Positions 11,249-19,718 of a stretch of 64,000 bases of DNA are shown here, piece by piece. The stretch comes from Azospirillum formosense. GTDB lineage: Bacteria; Pseudomonadota; Alphaproteobacteria; Azospirillales; Azospirillaceae. Location of the stretch: NCBI RefSeq assembly GCF_040500525.1, contig NZ_CP159402.1, forward strand, positions 1,983,501-2,047,500. Reading direction: 5' to 3'. The notes beneath the pieces are model-generated. The model did not search any database and had not been told where the DNA came from. It worked only from the letters and a program-made list of their open reading frames with translations. A program made the position numbers and the translations under genes. Position 1 is the first letter of the stretch; each line of letters begins with the position of its first letter.

Positions 11249-13075
11249 ATGGCTCCTCCCGCTCCGATCACCGCGCTCCAGGGCGTGTCCGTCACCTTCG
11301 GTGGCCGTCCGCTGTTCGAAACGATTGACCTGTCCATCGGGCGGGGCGACAAGGCCTGCCTGGTCGGGCGGAACGGGTCCGGCAAATCGACGCTGATGAA
11401 GGTCCTGGCCGGCATGATCCAGCCGGACGGCGGCACCGTCTTCACCCAGCCCGGCGCCCGCATCGCCTATCTGCCGCAGGAGCCGGACTTCACCGGCTGC
11501 GCCACCGTCCACGACTACGTCGCCGCCGGCCTGCCCGCCGACGAGCGGGACGAGGCGCACCGGGTGGACGCCGTGCTGGACCGGCTCCAGGTGCCGGGCC
11601 ATCTCGACCCCAGCACGCTGTCGGGCGGCGAGGCGCGGCGCACGGCGCTGGCCCGCACGCTGGTCGGCGCCCCCGACGTGATGCTGCTGGACGAGCCGAC
11701 CAACCACCTCGACCTCCCCACCATCGAGTGGCTGGAGGAGGAGCTGCTGGCCTACCGCGGCGGCCTGCTGCTGATCTCGCACGACCGCAGCTTCCTGAAC
11801 CGGCTGGCCAAGCGCACGCTGTGGCTGGACCGCGGCACGGTGCGCGCCACCGACCGCGGCTTCGCCGAGTTCGAGACCTGGCAGGCCGAGGTCTTCGAGT
11901 CGGAGGAGATCGCCGCCCAGAAGCTCGACCGCAAGATCGAAGGCGAGATGAAGTGGCTGCGCGAGGGCATCTCGGCCCGGCGCACCCGCAACATGGGCCG
12001 CGTGCGCGCCCTGCTCCAGCTCCGCACCGACCGCGCCGAGCGCATCAAGGGCGGCCAGCAGGCCAAGCTCGCCGTCGCCGAGGCCGAGCGCGGCGGCCGT
12101 CTGGTCATCGAGGCGGATCGCATCTCGAAGGGCTTCGACACGGCGGACGGCCGCAAGACCATCGTCAACGACTTCTCCACCCGCATCCTGCGCGGCGACC
12201 GGGTCGGGCTGATCGGGCCGAACGGCGCCGGCAAGACCACGCTGCTGAAGATGCTGACCGGCCAGATGGAGCCCGACAGCGGCACGATCCGGCTGGGCAC
12301 CAACATGGAAACCGCCTATTTCGACCAGCGACGCGAAGGGCTGGACCCCGAGGACACCATCCGCAAGGTGCTGTGCCCCTTCGGCGGCGACAGCGTGATG
12401 GTCAACGGCCAGCCGCGCCACGTCGCCGGCTACATGCGCGACTTCCTGTTCGACACGCGCCAGCTCGACAGCCCGGTCAAGGCGCTGTCGGGCGGCGAGC
12501 GCAACCGGCTGCTGCTCGCCCGGCTGTTCGCGCGGCCCAGCAACATGATGATCCTCGACGAGCCGACCAACGACCTCGACATGGACACGCTGGACCTGCT
12601 GGAGGACGTGCTCGGCGACTATCAGGGCACGCTGCTGCTGGTCAGCCACGACCGCGACTTCCTCGACCGGCTGGTCACCAGCACCATCGCGGTGGAGGGG
12701 GACGGGGTGATCGCCGAGTATCCCGGCGGCTATTCCGACTATCTGGTGCAGCGCCCGCCGCCCAAGGAAAAGGCCGCCGCCCCGGCCAAGGCGAAGCCCG
12801 CCGCCGCCCCGGCGGCCGCCAAGCCGAAGGGCAAGCTGAGCTACAAGGACCAGCGCGAGCTGGACGACCTGCCCGCCCGCATGGACAAGCTGACCGCCGA
12901 GGTGGCGAAGCTCGAAGCGGCGCTGGCCGACCCCGACTTGTTCGCCCGCGACGCCGCCAAGTTCCAGAAGACGTCCGATCAGTTGCAGGCGAAACAAAAT
13001 GAGCTGGCCGCCGCCGAGGAGCGCTGGCTGGAGCTGGAGGCCCTGCGCGAGGAGCTGGAAGGCGGCCGCGGATGA
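11249..13075 (+). CDS. uup: ABC-F family ATPase (Uup-like)
   Basis: The 608-residue protein has two ABC ATPase domains without membrane segments, the hallmark of the ABC-F family acting on ribosomes. Walker A motifs are GRNGSGKST and GPNGAGKTT, signature motifs are LSGGEARRTALA and LSGGERNRLLLA, and Walker B motifs are LLDEPTNHLD and ILDEPTNDLD. The linker between domains (about residues 225-290) is charged. After the second domain comes an Ala/Lys/Pro-rich stretch and a C-terminal coiled coil (LDDLPARMDKLTAEVAKLEAAL region), as in Uup. Uup-type proteins affect ribosome function and precise excision of transposons; the exact role here is inferred. Its stop overlaps the start of the next gene by four bases. 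Confidence 0.88.
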   Translation: MAPPAPITALQGVSVTFGGRPLFETIDLSIGRGDKACLVGRNGSGKSTLMKVLAGMIQPDGGTVFTQPGARIAYLPQEPDFTGCATVHDYVAAGLPADERDEAHRVDAVLDRLQVPGHLDPSTLSGGEARRTALARTLVGAPDVMLLDEPTNHLDLPTIEWLEEELLAYRGGLLLISHDRSFLNRLAKRTLWLDRGTVRATDRGFAEFETWQAEVFESEEIAAQKLDRKIEGEMKWLREGISARRTRNMGRVRALLQLRTDRAERIKGGQQAKLAVAEAERGGRLVIEADRISKGFDTADGRKTIVNDFSTRILRGDRVGLIGPNGAGKTTLLKMLTGQMEPDSGTIRLGTNMETAYFDQRREGLDPEDTIRKVLCPFGGDSVMVNGQPRHVAGYMRDFLFDTRQLDSPVKALSGGERNRLLLARLFARPSNMMILDEPTNDLDMDTLDLLEDVLGDYQGTLLLVSHDRDFLDRLVTSTIAVEGDGVIAEYPGGYSDYLVQRPPPKEKAAAPAKAKPAAAPAAAKPKGKLSYKDQRELDDLPARMDKLTAEVAKLEAALADPDLFARDAAKFQKTSDQLQAKQNELAAAEERWLELEALREELEGGRG

Positions 13076-13950
13076 GTCTGCGCGACTCGCTGCTGGCGCT
13101 CCTGGTCATGGCGACCTGGGGCCTGAACTTCGTCGTCGCCAAATGGGGTCTGGCCGAGTTTCCGCCGCTGTTCATCATGGCGCTGCGCTTCATCGCCGTG
13201 GCGGCGCTGATCCTGCCCTTCAAGCGCATCCCCTGGAGCGCGGTGCGGCCCATCGCGATCCTGTCGGTGACGCTGGGGACCGTGCATTTCCCGCTGATGT
13301 TCACCGGGCTGAACGGCATCGACGCGGCCACCGCCTCGCTGGCCGCGCAGGCGCAGGTGCCCTTCTCCTCCCTGCTGGCCGCCCTGATCTTCAAGGACAA
13401 GCTGGGCTGGCGCCGGGCCATCGGCATGGCCGCGGCCTTCGCCGGCGTCGCGGTGATCGCGGGCGAGCCGCGGCTGTCCGGATCGCTGGTGCCGCTGTTC
13501 ATGATCCTCGGCGCCAGCTTCGCCTTCGCCGTCGCCAGCATCCAGATGAAGATGATCGTCGGGGTGGACGGCTTCGCGCTGAACGGCTGGATGGCGCTGT
13601 TCGCCGCCCCGCAGCTCCTTCTGCTCTCCTTCCTGTTCGAGGAGGGGCAGATGGCCGCGCTCACCGACGCCACCCTCTGGGGCTGGGGCGCCATCGCCTA
13701 CATGGCCGTGGGCGTGACGATCGGCGCCTATGGGATGTGGTACCCGCTGCTGCGCAAATACTCGGTCAACCAGACCATGCCCTTCCTGCTGACCGTGCCG
13801 GTCTTCGGCGTGCTGGCGGGCGTTCTGCTGATGGACGATCCCTTCACGCTGCGGCTGGTCCTGGGCGGGCTGTTGACCGTGGGCGGCATGGCCGTCATCG
13901 TCAAGCGGCGCCCGACGGCGCTGGCGGAGAAGGTGACGAATCCGACCTGA
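13072..13950 (+). CDS. EamA/DMT-superfamily transporter
   Basis: The 292-residue, strongly hydrophobic protein has about ten predicted membrane segments in two EamA repeats, the usual size of RhaT/YdcZ-like drug/metabolite transporters. The first repeat begins LLALLVMATWGLNFVVAKWGL, with a typical Trp-Gly-Asn motif. The second covers about residues 140-280, with the characteristic end of the family (AGVLLMDDPFTLRLVLGGLL). It would export or import a small metabolite, not identifiable from sequence. The start codon overlaps the ABC-F stop (ATGA), so the two are probably translated together. Confidence 0.88.
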   Translation: MSLRDSLLALLVMATWGLNFVVAKWGLAEFPPLFIMALRFIAVAALILPFKRIPWSAVRPIAILSVTLGTVHFPLMFTGLNGIDAATASLAAQAQVPFSSLLAALIFKDKLGWRRAIGMAAAFAGVAVIAGEPRLSGSLVPLFMILGASFAFAVASIQMKMIVGVDGFALNGWMALFAAPQLLLLSFLFEEGQMAALTDATLWGWGAIAYMAVGVTIGAYGMWYPLLRKYSVNQTMPFLLTVPVFGVLAGVLLMDDPFTLRLVLGGLLTVGGMAVIVKRRPTALAEKVTNPT

Positions 13951-13957
13951 GGACACC

Positions 13958-14668
13958 ATGATGCGCACGGGCATCGGATGCATCGACCGCCCCTCCCCCA
14001 ACCACGGGCCGCGGCCCGACGGCGTGGGGGTGGAACTGCTGATACTCCACTACACGGGAATGCCCACCGCCGAGTCGGCACTGAGCCGGCTGTGCGATCC
14101 CGCCGCGCAGGTCAGCGCCCATTACACAGTGGACGAGGATGGCGCCGTCCACGCCCATGTGCCGGAGGACCGGCGCGCCTGGCACGCGGGCCTGTCCTCC
14201 TGGCGGGGGCGGGCCGACGTCAACAGCCGCTCCATCGGAATCGAGATCGTCAATCCGGGGCACGAGTTCGGCTACCGCCCCTTCCCCGCCGTCCAGATGG
14301 CCGCGGTGGCCGATCTCTGCCTGGACATCATGGGGCGTCATGGAATCGCGCCGGCCGATGTGCTCGGCCACAGCGACATCGCGCCCGCCCGCAAGGAGGA
14401 CCCCGGCGAGCTGTTCGACTGGCCGGGTCTGGCCGCCCGCGGAATCGGGCTGTGGCCCGAGCCCACCCCGGCGGACGACCTGGCGAGCGACTCGGCGGAT
14501 TCCGCGGAGGATGTGATGGCGCTTCTGGGACGCTATGGGTACGACACCGCCGAATCGCGGGTCCTGCTGTCCTTCCAGCGTCATTTCCACCCCGAGCGCC
14601 TCACCGGGGAGCCCGACCCGGAGACGCTGCGCCGGCTGCGCGCGCTGCTGCGGATGACCGGCCGCTGA
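13958..14668 (+). CDS. N-acetylmuramoyl-L-alanine amidase, AmiD-like
   Basis: The 236-residue protein has an Amidase_2 (PGRP-fold) domain at about residues 25-150. Likely zinc ligands are the His in LILHYTGM, the His in GHSDIAPARKEDPG and the Asp of the same segment; AWHAG and GIEIVNPG are also typical. A C-terminal helical domain (about 175-236, GRYGYDTAESRVLLSFQRHF) resembles the PG-binding domain of AmiD. The enzyme would cleave between MurNAc and the peptide stem during murein turnover. No signal peptide or lipobox is visible at the N-terminus, so its location is unclear; a cytoplasmic AmpD-like recycling role is possible. It starts seven bases after the transporter stop with GAGGA upstream, so it is likely in the same operon. 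Confidence 0.88.
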   Translation: MMRTGIGCIDRPSPNHGPRPDGVGVELLILHYTGMPTAESALSRLCDPAAQVSAHYTVDEDGAVHAHVPEDRRAWHAGLSSWRGRADVNSRSIGIEIVNPGHEFGYRPFPAVQMAAVADLCLDIMGRHGIAPADVLGHSDIAPARKEDPGELFDWPGLAARGIGLWPEPTPADDLASDSADSAEDVMALLGRYGYDTAESRVLLSFQRHFHPERLTGEPDPETLRRLRALLRMTGR

Positions 14669-14730
14669 GATTCCGAATCGCTCCCGAACACCGTTGCGAT
14701 TCGAACGGCAACTCTGTACACAGTGCCGCG

Positions 14731-15129
<399 letters not shown>

Positions 15130-15132
15130 CGT

Positions 15133-15242
15133 TTATCCCCACCACCTCCGGACAACGGACCACCCCTTTTCCGCGGCGCGGGACTGGGATGGCGCCCCCT
15201 TGTCCACAGATGTCCCCAGCTTCATCCACAGCCGGTGGATAA
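15133..15242. promoter_or_regulatory. Cluster of four DnaA-box-like 9-mers
   Basis: Each site differs by one base from TTATCCACA: TTATCCCCA at 15133-15141 (+), TTGTCCACA at 15200-15208 (+), TCATCCACA at 15222-15230 (+) and TTATCCACC at 15234-15242 (-). The last three lie within 43 bp. Binding by DnaA is inferred from the match to the general bacterial consensus. Confidence 0.45.
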
Positions 15243-15255
15243 CTGTGGGGCAAAT

Positions 15256-15270
15256 TCCCATGCCGTCCCA
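15256..15270 (-). promoter_or_regulatory. Upstream pair of MraZ-type repeats
   Basis: TCCCA at 15256-15260 and 15266-15270, separated by five bases. Read on the minus strand this is TGGGA-N5-TGGGA, the spacing described for MraZ boxes. No third copy follows in phase, so this is weaker than the downstream set. Confidence 0.4.
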
Positions 15271-15526
15271 TGCCACGCCTCGGCAGGTTACCCCGGCAGG
15301 CTATACCATTCGTAGGATGCGATTCGCCTTTATGGAAAGCCACATGGTGGGAACCATTTGCGGGACTCGCGGAACATCCTGCGAACTCTGTGGGGCAACC
15401 CCGCGTAATCGCTCATTAGCGCGCTGGTATATTGCCGATTCTCGCCGATTCCGTTCACCTATTTGCACGCTGGCAACACATCGCCCCAAAAGTCTTGACA
15501 GCACCATATGAATACTGGAGGGGGCG

Positions 15527-15555
15527 TTGACGCCCAAACTGTCCCATGCTATCCC
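15527..15555 (+). promoter_or_regulatory. Candidate dcw promoter (Pmra)
   Basis: TTGACG (15527-15532) and TATCCC (15550-15555) are separated by 17 bp. The -10 is weak, but it lies inside the MraZ-type repeat array, which fits an autorepressed promoter. The predicted start is about 125 bp before mraZ. Confidence 0.45.
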
Positions 15556-15566
15556 ATGAAAGCCCA
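15542..15566 (-). promoter_or_regulatory. MraZ operator: three 10-bp-phased repeats
   Basis: TCCCA at 15542-15546, TCCCA at 15552-15556 and GCCCA at 15562-15566 recur every 10 bp. On the minus strand they read TGGGC-N5-TGGGA-N5-TGGGA, matching the TGGGN repeats with 5-nt spacers that E. coli MraZ binds. They overlap the candidate -10 element. Confidence 0.65.
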
Positions 15567-15686
15567 GTTCGGAGGGGGAACTACCCAACCAAGGTAGCCA
15601 AACCGGGCGCGTTCAGCGGCAAGAGCGGATAGGGCTTCGCGACGGCGAAGTCCGGCAACGGGATAAGGGGGGCGTTCGTCAGGCCG

Positions 15687-16184
15687 ATGGCCATTTTCCT
15701 GTCCACATACGTCAACAAAGTTGACAGGAAAGGCCGCTGCTCCATCCCGGCGCAGTTCCGGCAGTCGCTTGCCAAGACGTCGGCCCCCGGCACCGTTTAC
15801 CTCTGGCCTTCGCTGAATCATCAGGCGCTGGAAGGCGCCGATCAGGATTATCTCGACGTGCTGTCCGAAAGCCTGGAATCCCCCGATCTGGATTCGGACG
15901 AGCGCGACATGATCGAGACCTTCATCTTCGGCAAGCTGATCCCCGTCTCGCTGGACACCGAAGGCCGAATCGTCCTGCCCAAGGAACTCGCCGAATTCGC
16001 CGGAATCGACGAGGAAGCCGCCTTCATCGGCCGCCGCAAGACCTTCCAGATCTGGGAGCCCGGCGCCCTGAAGGCCCATGAACAGACGCTGCGCGACCAG
16101 GTCGTGCGCAAGGACATTTCGCTGAGCCAGATCGTCGCCAAGGCGTCCCGCGCGGCCGCCGGCCGGGGAGGGGAGGGCGCATGA
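15687..16184 (+). CDS. mraZ: Transcriptional regulator MraZ
   Basis: The 165-residue protein has the two tandem SpoVT/AbrB-like MraZ domains. The first begins [22 protein letters not shown], and the second contains [19 protein letters not shown] with the paired DxxGR pattern. MraZ forms ring-shaped oligomers that bind repeats upstream of its own gene and repress the dcw operon in E. coli. Matching repeats are present about 120-145 bp upstream. The start ATG has only a modest AGG upstream, but the encoded N-terminus fits the family. The stop overlaps the rsmH start (ATGA). The C-terminus carries a short Ala/Gly-rich tail. Confidence 0.97.
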   Translation: MAIFLSTYVNKVDRKGRCSIPAQFRQSLAKTSAPGTVYLWPSLNHQALEGADQDYLDVLSESLESPDLDSDERDMIETFIFGKLIPVSLDTEGRIVLPKELAEFAGIDEEAAFIGRRKTFQIWEPGALKAHEQTLRDQVVRKDISLSQIVAKASRAAAGRGGEGA

Positions 16185-17191
16185 TCGTGAAGCCCCCTGC
16201 CCCCGCTCCCGTCTCCGCCACCCCGGCCTCCCCGCACATCTCCGTCCTGCTGAACGAGGTCGTGGACGCGCTCTCCCCGCGCGACGGCGGCGTCTATGTG
16301 GACGGCACCTTCGGCGCCGGCGGCTACTCCCGCGCGATTCTCGATCGGGCCGACTGCCGGGTCTGGGGGATCGACCGCGACCCCGAGGCCATCGAGCGCG
16401 GCCATCAACTCGCCCTCGCCTACCCAGGTCGGCTGGCGATCGTCGAAGGCCGGTTCGGCGACATGGACCGGCTGCTCGCCGAGCACGGCGTCGAATCGGT
16501 GGACGGCGTGGCGCTGGACATCGGCGTCTCCTCCCCGCAGATCGACGAGCCGGAGCGCGGCTTCTCCTTCCGATTCGACGGCCCGCTCGACATGCGGATG
16601 GGACGCGATGGGCCGACCGCCGCCGATGTGGTGAACACCGCCACCGAGGCCGAGCTGGCCGACATCGTCTTCCATTACGGCGAGGAGCGCATGGCCCGCC
16701 GCGTGGCCCGCGCCATCGTCGCTGCGCGGCTGGACACCCCCTTCGCCCGCACCAAGCAGCTGGCCGACGTGGTGCGGTCGGTGGTGCCGAAGGGGAAGGG
16801 CGACGCCATCGACCCGGCGACCCGCACCTTCCAGGCGCTGCGCATCCATGTGAACGACGAGCTGGGCGAGCTGCGCCGCGGCCTCGCCGCCGCCGAATCG
16901 CTGCTGAAGCCCGGCGGCCGCCTCGCCGTCGTCTCCTTCCATTCGCTGGAGGACCGGGAAGTGAAGACGTTCCTCAAGGAACGCTCCTCGCCCCCGCCCT
17001 CCCCGTCCCGACACGCGCCGAGCCTTGCGGCGGACGCGCGTTCCCCATCCTTCCGGCTCCTGTCGCGCAAGCCCATCGTGCCGACGGACCAGGAAGCCCA
17101 CGGCAACCCACGCGCGCGCTCTGCCCGGCTGCGCGCGGCTGAACGCACGGCGGCGCCGGCTTACCCGGCGCCCGGCAAGGAGGCGGCATGA
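16181..17191 (+). CDS. rsmH: 16S rRNA (cytosine1402-N4)-methyltransferase RsmH
   Basis: The 336-residue protein has the SAM-binding motif [16 protein letters not shown] and the family blocks [18 protein letters not shown] and [18 protein letters not shown]-terminal motif [15 protein letters not shown] and a basic tail also match. RsmH (MraW) methylates N4 of C1402 in 16S rRNA, at the P site of the 30S subunit, using S-adenosylmethionine. The N-terminus is a little extended (Pro/Ala-rich, about 20 residues). Both ends overlap neighbouring genes by four bases, so it is embedded in the dcw operon. Confidence 0.97.
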   Translation: MIVKPPAPAPVSATPASPHISVLLNEVVDALSPRDGGVYVDGTFGAGGYSRAILDRADCRVWGIDRDPEAIERGHQLALAYPGRLAIVEGRFGDMDRLLAEHGVESVDGVALDIGVSSPQIDEPERGFSFRFDGPLDMRMGRDGPTAADVVNTATEAELADIVFHYGEERMARRVARAIVAARLDTPFARTKQLADVVRSVVPKGKGDAIDPATRTFQALRIHVNDELGELRRGLAAAESLLKPGGRLAVVSFHSLEDREVKTFLKERSSPPPSPSRHAPSLAADARSPSFRLLSRKPIVPTDQEAHGNPRARSARLRAAERTAAPAYPAPGKEAA

Positions 17192-17916
17192 AATACAAAT
17201 CCGCACTTTTCTGGGGTGGCCTGATCGCCGCCGCCGGCTTCGTCCTGTTCGAGACCAGCTACGAGGTTCAGGAGCTGGAGGAAAAGCTGGGCTCGCTCAA
17301 CCGCAAGATCATGGTGGAGCAGGAGGCCATCCAGGTCCTCAAGGCCGAGTGGAGCTTCCTCAACGACCCGACCCGTCTCGAGAATCTGTCGCGCGAGCAT
17401 CTGGCGCTGCAGCCGACCGAGGCGCGCCAGTTCGTGGCGATGAACATCGTCCCGATGCGCCCCTCCCCCACCGTCGCGCCGGAGGAGGCTCCGCTGCCGC
17501 CGATGGTCCGCAACCAGACGCCGGGCAAGGCGCCGAACGTGGCGACGGCCTCGACCGGGGACAGCGTCGTGGGCGGCGGCGCCATCGTGCAGGGCGGCCC
17601 CCAGGGCGGCGTCATCATTCCGGCCTCGGCCTCGCCGATCAAGCCGGCCCCGATCAAGCCCTCGGCCATCGTGCCGGCCTCGGCCAAGGCCCCGCCGCTT
17701 CCGTCCGCCGCCAAGTCGGCGCCGGCGCCCGTGGTGACGACCCGGCCGACGGAGGTCGCCACCAAGCCGCCGGTCACCGCGCGGACGCTGGCTCCGCCGC
17801 CCGCGGCCCGTCCGCAGCCGCAGCAGGCCGGCCTCCAGGCCGCCCCGCCCGCGGCCGCCCCGGCCCAGCATGACAGCATCGGTCTTCTCGTCGCCCGTCT
17901 CGGAGCCAATCGATGA
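17188..17916 (+). CDS. ftsL: Cell division protein FtsL with long Pro/Ala-rich extension
   Basis: The first 85 residues fit FtsL: a short cytoplasmic start, one membrane segment ([18 protein letters not shown]) and a periplasmic coiled coil ([20 protein letters not shown]) ending with [19 protein letters not shown]. FtsL forms a heterotrimer with FtsB and FtsQ that activates FtsWI. The unusual part is residues 100-242, a low-complexity Ala/Pro/Lys tail with short repeats ([12 protein letters not shown]), which more than doubles the normal length. The very end ([15 protein letters not shown]) is again ordered in composition. Position between rsmH and ftsI, with ATGA overlaps at both sides, makes the assignment firm. 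Confidence 0.93.
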   Translation: MKYKSALFWGGLIAAAGFVLFETSYEVQELEEKLGSLNRKIMVEQEAIQVLKAEWSFLNDPTRLENLSREHLALQPTEARQFVAMNIVPMRPSPTVAPEEAPLPPMVRNQTPGKAPNVATASTGDSVVGGGAIVQGGPQGGVIIPASASPIKPAPIKPSAIVPASAKAPPLPSAAKSAPAPVVTTRPTEVATKPPVTARTLAPPPAARPQPQQAGLQAAPPAAAPAQHDSIGLLVARLGANR

Positions 17917-19718
17917 GCGTTCCGCCGCCCGGCATCGATCCCGCGCACGGCGCCTACAGCGTCCCGCCCCCGGCTTCCAAGCCGCGGACGACGCTGTCGG
18001 TCGCGCTGGAGCAGAGCCGGAACCGGTTGATGGTGACCGCGGCCATGGTCGCCGTGGTCTTCTCCGCCATCGGCGTGAAGCTGGTGGACGCGACGCTGTT
18101 CAACCACGCGGCGGAACCGCGCCCGCGCATGGCCGCGGAGGTCGACGCCCCGCCGGTCAACCGCGCCGACATCGTGGACCGCAACGGCAACCTGCTGGCG
18201 ACCTCGCTCGCCACGCAGTCGCTCTACGCCGACCCGAAGCTGATCAGCCGGCCGGACGAGGTGGCGCGCAAGCTGACCACCGCCCTGCCGGAGCTGGACT
18301 ACAAGGACCTGCTGACCAAGCTCAGCGGCGACAAGCGGTTCGTCTGGATCAAGCGCAACCTGACGCCCAAGCAGCAGGCGGCGGTGTTCCGGCTGGGCCT
18401 GCCCGGCGTCTATTTCGAACGGGAGGAGCGCCGCTTCTACCCGGCCTCCAACCTGACCTCGCATCTGGTCGGCTTCACCGGCGTGGACAACAACGGCCTC
18501 GCCGGGCTGGAGCAGCAGTTCAACAAGCGGCTGACCACCGACCCGAAGCCGCTGCAGCTTTCGATCGACCTGCGCCTTCAGCACATCATGAAGAAGGAAC
18601 TGCAGGCGACGATCGAGGAGTTCAGCGCCATCGGCGCCACCGGCATCGTTTACGATGTGCGGAACGGCGAAGTCCTGTCGATGGTGTCGCTGCCCGACTT
18701 CGACCCGCACAACCCCACGGGGCTCGACCCGGACACGCTGTTCAACCGCGCGACGCTCGGCGTGTACGAGATGGGCTCCACCTTCAAGATCTTCAACACG
18801 GCGATGTCGCTGGATTCGGGCAAGATCCGCGTGTCCGACACCTTCGACACCATCAACAACATCAAGGTCGGCCGCTTCACGATCCGCGAGTTCCACGCGT
18901 TCAAACACAACCTGACCGTGGCGGAGGTGTTCCAGGAATCGTCGAACCTCGGCTCGGTGCGCATGGCGCTGACGCTCGGCGTGCAGCACCAGAAGTCCTT
19001 CATGACCAAGCTGGGGATGACCCGCCCGACCTCGCTGGAGCTGCCGGAGAACGGCTGGCCGCTGGTGCCCAACCCGTGGCGGGAGGTCAACGCGATGACC
19101 ATCTCCTTCGGCCACGGCATGTCGGTCAGCCCGATGCACACGGTCAACGCCGCGGCCTCGATCATCAACGGCGGCGTGCTGCACCCGCCGACCCTGCTGA
19201 AGCGCGACCCCGCGGTCGAGGTCCCGGGCGAGCAGGTCATCAGCCCGAAGACCTCGGCGCTGATGCGCCGCCTGTTCCGCTTCGTGGTCACCGACGGTAC
19301 GGCGAAGTCGGCCAACGCCAAGGGCTACGTCGTCGGCGGCAAGACCGGCACGGCGGACAAGCAGAAGGGCCGGAGCTACGCCCGGAACTCGCGCATGTCG
19401 TCGTTCCTCGGCGCCTTCCCGATGCACGACCCCCGCTACATCGTCTATGTCCTGGTCGATGAGCCGAAGGGCACCAAAAAGACCTACGGCTTCGCCACCG
19501 GCGGCTGGGTCGCCGCCCCGGCGGTCGGCCGGATCGTCAAGCAGATCGGCCCGCTGCTGGGCGTCCAGCCGGTGGACGAGACCTCCCCCGAGATCATCAA
19601 CGCCACCTACATCAACGCCGCCGGTCAGACGACCCCGCCCGCACCGCCGCCTCCGCCCGCGCAACCGAAAGGCAGCACCGTTGCTTCTGTCCCACCTGCT
19701 GGCAACAAGCCGCGCTGA
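17913..19718 (+). CDS. ftsI: Peptidoglycan D,D-transpeptidase FtsI (PBP3)
   Basis: The 601-residue protein has a short cytoplasmic part, one membrane anchor (about residues 40-57), a pedestal domain (VNRADIVDRNGNLLATSL) and a class B transpeptidase domain. The active-site motifs are S289-T-F-K, S343-S-N and K477-T-G-T. It crosslinks septal peptidoglycan and works with FtsW. A Pro-rich tail (about residues 570-590) follows the catalytic domain. Its start overlaps the ftsL stop, and its last 38 bases overlap the start of murE. Confidence 0.97.
   Translation: MSVPPPGIDPAHGAYSVPPPASKPRTTLSVALEQSRNRLMVTAAMVAVVFSAIGVKLVDATLFNHAAEPRPRMAAEVDAPPVNRADIVDRNGNLLATSLATQSLYADPKLISRPDEVARKLTTALPELDYKDLLTKLSGDKRFVWIKRNLTPKQQAAVFRLGLPGVYFEREERRFYPASNLTSHLVGFTGVDNNGLAGLEQQFNKRLTTDPKPLQLSIDLRLQHIMKKELQATIEEFSAIGATGIVYDVRNGEVLSMVSLPDFDPHNPTGLDPDTLFNRATLGVYEMGSTFKIFNTAMSLDSGKIRVSDTFDTINNIKVGRFTIREFHAFKHNLTVAEVFQESSNLGSVRMALTLGVQHQKSFMTKLGMTRPTSLELPENGWPLVPNPWREVNAMTISFGHGMSVSPMHTVNAAASIINGGVLHPPTLLKRDPAVEVPGEQVISPKTSALMRRLFRFVVTDGTAKSANAKGYVVGGKTGTADKQKGRSYARNSRMSSFLGAFPMHDPRYIVYVLVDEPKGTKKTYGFATGGWVAAPAVGRIVKQIGPLLGVQPVDETSPEIINATYINAAGQTTPPAPPPPPAQPKGSTVASVPPAGNKPR

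Larger units (their letters stand above)
15130..15686. other. Regulatory gap between rnpB and mraZ
   Basis: This 557-bp gap holds no convincing gene. It contains several DnaA-box-like 9-mers at 15133-15242, two sets of MraZ-type repeats (15256-15270 and 15542-15566) and a candidate promoter overlapping the second set. The stretch 15300-15520 is less GC-rich than its surroundings. A TTGACA at 15495 has no matching -10. Confidence 0.6.

Noticed and set aside
15495..15500. TTGACA as a -35 element for mraZ
   Set aside because: No acceptable -10 lies 16-18 bp downstream; TTGACG at 15527 with TATCCC fits better.
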